Source of the DNA: an uncultured Verrucomicrobia subdivision 3 bacterium
GTDB taxonomy: Bacteria; Verrucomicrobiota; Verrucomicrobiae; Limisphaerales; CAMLLE01
Length of the DNA stretch: 6,606 nucleotides
Reading direction: 5' to 3'
Assembly: GCA_946480555.1 (NCBI GenBank)
Contig: CAMLLE010000177.1
Location: forward strand, 1 to 6,606
Under the pieces are notes generated by a model. It saw nothing but the letters and a program-made list of their open reading frames with translations. It was not told the DNA's origin and did not search any database. The stretch's first letter is position 1; each line of letters starts with the position of its first letter. Shown here piece by piece: positions 1 to 4,600 of this stretch. The position numbers and the translations under genes are program-made.

Positions 1-1
1 T

Positions 2-1636
2 GGAACGGCCGGTCTGGTGCAGCACGCCAACGGCGGCGGCTGGCGTTCGACGACGGCGATCGTGGATGCGACGGCTTACATCGGGCCGAATGCGCGCGTG
101 CTGAATTCTGCGCGCGTGCGGAACAACGCCCGCGTCGAAGACTTTGCTGTCGTACGCGATTCCGCCACCGTTTCCAACAACGCCGTCGTGAGCGGCCACG
201 CGCTGGTGATGAACAATGCGGTGATCCGCAATGACGCGAAGGTTCGCGATTGGGCGGTGGTCAGTGGAAACGCCGTGATCGGTGACACGGCCCGCGTGCT
301 GGAACGTGCCCAAGTTCGCGGCGGCGCGGTCACGAACTGGGGTGTGGCGAAAGGTTCCGCGATTCTAGACGGAGGCCACGTGGCCGGCTGGGGCGTGATC
401 GAAGGCGATTTCCTGGCGAGCCGCGCGGTGACGAATGGATTCGCCTTCGGGCATCAGCCGTTCGAAGGCGTGCCGAACAACTGGATTCGCGTCGCGCCAA
501 ACCGGCAGTTCGCTGATTACCAATTCGCTTCCGCACACGATTCCATGGCGCGCGATCAAATTGGCGTGACGGACGCTTACCTGATCGGCGGTCCAACGTG
601 GCGTGCTTCCGACTCCGGTCGCGGCGGCACGCTGGCGTTCAACGGCACGGACGAATACGTCGTGCTCGACAAGTCACTGTCGGATCAAAAGGAGCTGTCG
701 ATCGCCGCGTGGGTGAAATGGAACGGCGGCGCATCCAATCAGCCGGTGTGGCATTTCGGATCGGCGGCCACGAACGGCATGTATTTCACGCCAGACGATG
801 GCTCTGGTCGCGCGAAGTTTGTGTTGCGCCGGGCGGGCAATCTCCAGGAACTCGCCGGAAATGCGGCGCTGTCGACCGGCGTTTGGAACCATGTCGCCCT
901 GACATTTTCCAACCGCACCGCGGCGCGGCTCTACATCAATGGCACGCTGCAGCAGGAAGCCTTCTTCAGCTTCACACCGGATCAATTGAACGCGCCCAAT
1001 ACAGCTACGGCGACGCCGCATCATTATCTCGCTCGTGGGTCTGATGGAACGCAGCCGCTGTTCAATGGTTCAATCGACAACGTGATGATTTACTCGCGTG
1101 CGCTGACGAATGCTGAGATCGCGGCGTTGACGCAGGGAAACAATCCGCCGGTCTTGAATGCGAGCGCCAGTCGCACCATCAATCCTGGCTTCACACTGAT
1201 CGTCACGAACACCGCAAGCGACGTTAATCTGCCCTGGCAGAGATTGACGTTCGGCCTGGTCAGCGGGCCGGAAGGGGCGGAAGTGGATGCGGATTCAGGT
1301 GTCTTCAGCTGGCGCCCAGCTCTGGCTCAGGCGGGTTCGACCAACGCCATCTCCCTTCGCGTTTCCGACAACGGCACGCCTGCGATGTCGGCGACGCAAA
1401 ACTTCAACGTGATTGTGAACGAAGCGGTTCTGCCCCAGCTCAGCGTGGCTGCTTCTGGGGGCGGATTTGGAATTCACATCGAGGGCGCGGGCGGTCCGGA
1501 TTATTCCATTCAATCGTCCACGAACCTGCTGGATTGGGAAACGATCTTCAGCACGAACTCACCGGCGCTGCCATTTGACTGGAGCGATGACTCCGCAGAC
1601 GCCGCACGGTTTTATCGGGTGTTGATTGGCCCCTGA
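2..1636 (+). CDS. Large secreted/surface protein, C-terminal part: hexapeptide beta-helix, LamG, Ig-like and C-terminal beta module (5' partial)
   Basis: The frame is open from the first complete codon at position 2 to the TGA at 1634-1636, so the gene enters from upstream. The in-frame GTG at 17 is very probably internal, because the repeat domain begins only 13 codons later and no signal peptide is present. Counting from that GTG, residues 14-109 form 16 hexapeptide repeats of a left-handed beta-helix, and residues about 110-130 are degenerate coils. Residues about 167-371 form a LamG-type (Laminin_G_3) fold, residues about 376-468 an Ig-like He_PIG domain (motifs FSWRP at 430 and DNGTP at 451), and residues about 471-539 a C-terminal module. 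The protein ends in FYRVLIGP with no LPxTG motif, PEP-CTERM tail or membrane helix. All visible domains are structural or ligand-binding, and no enzyme active site is seen. Any catalytic domain would lie upstream of the window. An extracellular role binding carbohydrate or cell surface is inferred. The gene converges on the CotH-family gene, with 19 bases between stop codons. Confidence 0.93.
   Translation, partial: GTAGLVQHANGGGWRSTTAIVDATAYIGPNARVLNSARVRNNARVEDFAVVRDSATVSNNAVVSGHALVMNNAVIRNDAKVRDWAVVSGNAVIGDTARVLERAQVRGGAVTNWGVAKGSAILDGGHVAGWGVIEGDFLASRAVTNGFAFGHQPFEGVPNNWIRVAPNRQFADYQFASAHDSMARDQIGVTDAYLIGGPTWRASDSGRGGTLAFNGTDEYVVLDKSLSDQKELSIAAWVKWNGGASNQPVWHFGSAATNGMYFTPDDGSGRAKFVLRRAGNLQELAGNAALSTGVWNHVALTFSNRTAARLYINGTLQQEAFFSFTPDQLNAPNTATATPHHYLARGSDGTQPLFNGSIDNVMIYSRALTNAEIAALTQGNNPPVLNASASRTINPGFTLIVTNTASDVNLPWQRLTFGLVSGPEGAEVDADSGVFSWRPALAQAGSTNAISLRVSDNGTPAMSATQNFNVIVNEAVLPQLSVAASGGGFGIHIEGAGGPDYSIQSSTNLLDWETIFSTNSPALPFDWSDDSADAARFYRVLIGP
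56..343 (+). repeat. Sixteen contiguous hexapeptide (18-bp) repeats encoding a left-handed beta-helix
   Basis: From residue 14 (counted from the GTG at 17) the protein reads as 16 uninterrupted six-residue units. Every unit starts with Ala, and 15 of 16 have Val or Ile at the third position; typical units are ARVRNN, AVVSGH and AKVRDW. The register matches the known hexapeptide pattern of an aliphatic residue with a small residue four positions later, which folds as a left-handed parallel beta-helix with 18 residues per coil. This gives about five coils. The last unit (AVTNWG) breaks the aliphatic position, and the following coils decay. At DNA level the 18-bp period is clear but degenerate, so the repeats are old or diversified. 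Asn and Asp are enriched at the turn positions. Such helices occur in acyltransferases and in surface and phage proteins. No acyltransferase catalytic His context is evident here, so a structural stalk is the simplest reading. Confidence 0.88.
515..1129 (+). other. LamG / concanavalin A-like lectin domain within the + strand protein
   Basis: Residues about 167-371 (from the GTG at 17) follow the Laminin_G_3 order. An early strand leads to a D-x-x-G segment, then GGTLAFNGTDEYVVLD near residue 203, the SIAAWVKW strand near 228, the VWNHVALTF strand at 289, the RLYINGTLQ hairpin at 304, and the closing FNGSIDNVMIYSRALTNAEI segment from 349. These are the hallmarks of the family, in which the beta sandwich binds glycans or proteins, often with calcium. 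The ligand cannot be predicted from sequence alone. The domain sits between the hexapeptide helix and the Ig-like domain, as in multi-domain adhesins or glycan-degrading proteins. Confidence 0.9.
1142..1633 (+). other. Ig-like (He_PIG type) domain followed by C-terminal 'SSTNL-W ... FYR' module
   Basis: The Ig-like part begins with NNPPVL at residue 375, runs through LTFGLVSGPEGAEVD and FSWRP, and closes with RVSDNGTPAMS and a final beta strand. This is the usual He_PIG (cadherin-like) signature of secreted bacterial proteins. The C-terminal part (residues about 471-539) contains YSIQSSTNLLDW at 496 and RFYRV at 531. This pattern is, from memory, frequent at the ends of large exported proteins of Verrucomicrobiota. 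The function of the end module is unknown; an attachment or export role is only a guess. A related but divergent module ends the convergent gene. Confidence 0.82.
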
Positions 1637-1655
1637 GCGTGTCATCGTTCTGGGA
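1637..1655. other. 19-base spacer between two convergent stop codons, no intrinsic terminator seen
   Basis: The + strand gene ends in TGA at 1634-1636 and the - strand gene in TAA (complement of 1656-1658). The bases between contain no hairpin and no run of T on either strand. Transcripts from the two genes therefore probably overlap at their 3' ends, or stop by Rho or inside the neighbouring coding sequence. The nearest inverted repeat lies inside the - strand gene at 1697-1732 and has no T tract. Confidence 0.85.
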
Positions 1656-4600
1656 TTATTGGTAGAGCACGACCTGCAAACGGTAGAACGCGCGGCCCGT
1701 GGTATCGGAATCGAAAGCATTGAATACCATGGATCCGTTGCTGTCCGTGAAGACGCCATTCAAATTCGTCCACTCGGACAATTCATTGTCCTCCGACCGT
1801 TGAATGACATATCCGACGTCGCTCCGACGCGCCGGGAAGGTGAATGAGATTTCCGTTCCGTGGCTGAGGACGTTCAGAGTCCAGTTCAGCGTTGAAGGCG
1901 TGAGCGCGCTGGTGCCGAGCGCGTATTCCATTCCGTTGGGAAGATGATCGCCATCGGGATCGGCGCCGGAACCATTCTGGCCGATGGGGAAATTTTGAAG
2001 CGCCAGCCACTGTTGATAGCTGGTTTCCCCGGGCGTCGCGGATGATTCGGTCCAGTTGGCGAAATCATTTCCGTAGCTGCGTTCGTTGATCCGCGTGAGT
2101 GACGTGCCACTGCCGTCCGGTCCCGCTGGCCAGGGCGACACATCGAGAAAGTCCACGCGATCGACGCGGATGTATTGGCGCACGCCAAGGTCGTCGACGT
2201 CGCCCGGTTTCACGATTTCAACAGTTTCGCCGTTGTTATCCAACCCGCCGGAGGTCCACTGGAATACGCGGGTGCCTGCGCGGGGCGTGTAGTTTTGGGC
2301 AAAGATCGTCGGATTGCGAACGAGCAGAATCCGCTCACCCGCACCAATCGTCAGCGCGGGCCCCCCCGGGAACACATGTGTGATTCCCTTCATCTGCCAC
2401 GGGACACCCGTCGTTGAATCGAAGAGCGTGATTGCGTTTGTGGTGATGTTCGCCAGTTCCAGGTATTCCGCGTCGGCCACCGGCGGATGATACATGATTT
2501 CACTGATCACGATGGGGCCGACCAGAGGATCGCTGTTGGGCGCGCCGGGCGTGGGGACAGCCATGGAAACGAAATTGAACGTGCGGCTGCTGGATTTGAA
2601 GTAGCGGCCAAAAGTCACGCCCGTTGCCGACGGGCCGAAATCTTCGCGCTCAGAATAATCCGGACGCAATGCGTCGCCCGGCCCGAAGATGTTAACCGTG
2701 TCGCCGTTTTCACTCAGGGCGAACGGAACCAGCGCACCGGGGTTCGTGCTGCCGATGCCGAAGTGCAGATCTTCATAAAGCACGAGGTAGCCGTTCGGCG
2801 GCAGAATTGTGCCGTCGGCGATTCGGAACTTCATCGGCGTGTTTGCACTGTCGCTGATGAACCACCCGCTGAGGTCCACTGATTGCGCGCTGTTGTTGTA
2901 GAGCTCGATCCAGTCCGGAGCCGAATCATGCGAGTGTGCCAGGACTTCATTCACGACGACGAGATTGGGAACGAGGTAAGGGTAATCGGCCGGATCGTAA
3001 GTATAGTAAGCCCCCATGTCCGCGCGGCTGCCGTCGGGGTCGGGCGCGTGCGCCGGATCGCCGGAATTGCGCGCCGGAGAATTTGCCGCGAGCGAGAAGT
3101 CGTAGGAACCGGCGTCGAAGAACAGCGGATCGGCATTGAGATTCCCGGTTCCAACCAGCGCGAGCGTGTCTGACAGCGAATAGCGAATGACCAGTGCTGA
3201 AAGGGAATCAACCGTGGCCGGCGCGTTTTTGCAGCGCGAGAAAATGCAGTTCGTGACGTAGGCCGTTCCGCCGCCAGAGCCAGGATTCTTTTCGTAAACT
3301 GCCACGCCCACGCCGGTTTGCGCGAAGGTGTTTTGATTCACGAACGCCGTGCTGCCGGCGTCCTTTACACCGATGCCGAGTTCCGTGTTTACGATTAGAT
3401 TCCGCTCGATGCGAGCCGTGGACGCCTGGCCGACAGAAACGCCTTTGTCGTAAATGTTGAAGATGCGATTGCTCGCGACGATGAGATTCTGGCAACCCTC
3501 GCCGACGTCGATGGCGTCGCTATTGAAACCCCGAAACGCGTAGATGCGATTGCCGCGGATCAGGCCGTTCAAAACGCCGTCAAAGTCGATCGCGTCCGTG
3601 TCTGGCGTCGGACTCCCGGTGAACACACAGTTTTCAACCACACCGGCGCCGAACTTGATGTTGATGCCGTCACCGGTGAATTGCGAATGGATGCGGCTGT
3701 TGCGAAGGGTGGTCGAACCAAAGCGCGTGAAGATGGGCTGCGGCGCTTCAATGTCCAGTCCCTCGAGAACAACGGTGGAATTGTAGGCGGCAACGGCGGC
3801 CTTGAGCTTCACCGGATCCTTGCGGCTGAGCGACGCGTTGCGGACGACGAGGTTGGAAATGACCGACGGTCCAGTGCCGTTCACAAAGCTCAAGTTGCCC
3901 CAGGGCTTGCCGCCGCGGGCGAGAAACTGCACCGGGCTGTTGGAAGTACCGTTCACATGCAGTTCGCCGTGGACGAAAATGCTCGCCCCGGCTGGCATCA
4001 GCAGCTTCACGCCAGGGCCGATGTTAACGACCGTGTTCGATGCGATGACCAGATCGGTCGTCACGGAGTAAGGCGAACCCGCCGCCGAAAGTGTCATGGG
4101 CGAATCGATGGTCCCCGGCAGAAGGGTTTCTGCGCCGGCCTGGAAGTTTGCCGTGATGGATTGATTCGCAGTCAGCACGATTTCGATGACTGGATTGGTG
4201 CTGCCGTTGCTCCAGCTCACGAAGCGGAATCCGGGCGCGGGTTCAGCGGTCAGTTCAACGGGCGTGTTTCGGAAAAGCGGAATGACGGTGTTGAACTCGG
4301 GCGTCAGTGGAACTCCGGCGACGCGAATATTGCCGCCCGCATGGGGTGCGAGCGTGACGGACAGGTTCGCCATTCCGGGATTGATGCTGAGTTCGGTTTG
4401 CAGACGGCTGAACGCGTAGGCCGGGCGAGCGGTGGCGAATTGCTTGATTTCGTCCAGTTGCGCCTGCCGCGACGCCAGCGAGGGAATTCCGCCTTCCGCT
4501 CCCCAGCGCGCGATGTGGCGCGGCATTTCCCCGTCCACTTCCGTCGCGAGCGAATCCAAGAAGCTTCCAATGCGGTTTGAATGCAGCGTGCTGCCGACGT

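Noticed and set aside
17..19. GTG as start of the + strand gene
   Set aside because: The frame is open upstream to the window edge, there is no signal peptide, and the start would fall only 13 codons ahead of a repeat domain. The gene most likely begins outside the window.
76..333. Antisense 85-codon frame with a repetitive Ser/Thr/Arg-rich translation
   Set aside because: The repetition is only the mirror of the 18-bp hexapeptide-coding repeat on the + strand.
598..1044. Frame-shifted + strand reading frame of 148 codons within the LamG region
   Set aside because: It overlaps the LamG-encoding frame, whose protein fits the family throughout; the translation is Arg-rich without a domain.
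1697..1732. Intrinsic terminator for either gene
   Set aside because: An inverted repeat exists, but neither strand has a T run after it, the loop is 18 bases long, and it lies within coding sequence.
2019..2969. Recent tandem duplication of LTD-2 and LTD-3
   Set aside because: The two domains share only family-level motifs; no DNA-level repeat is apparent between them.
3681..4580. Open reading frame of 299 codons on the + strand opposite the beta-helix and bacterial-repeat region
   Set aside because: Antisense to strong coding sequence, with low-complexity Arg/Gly/Val composition and no recognisable motif.
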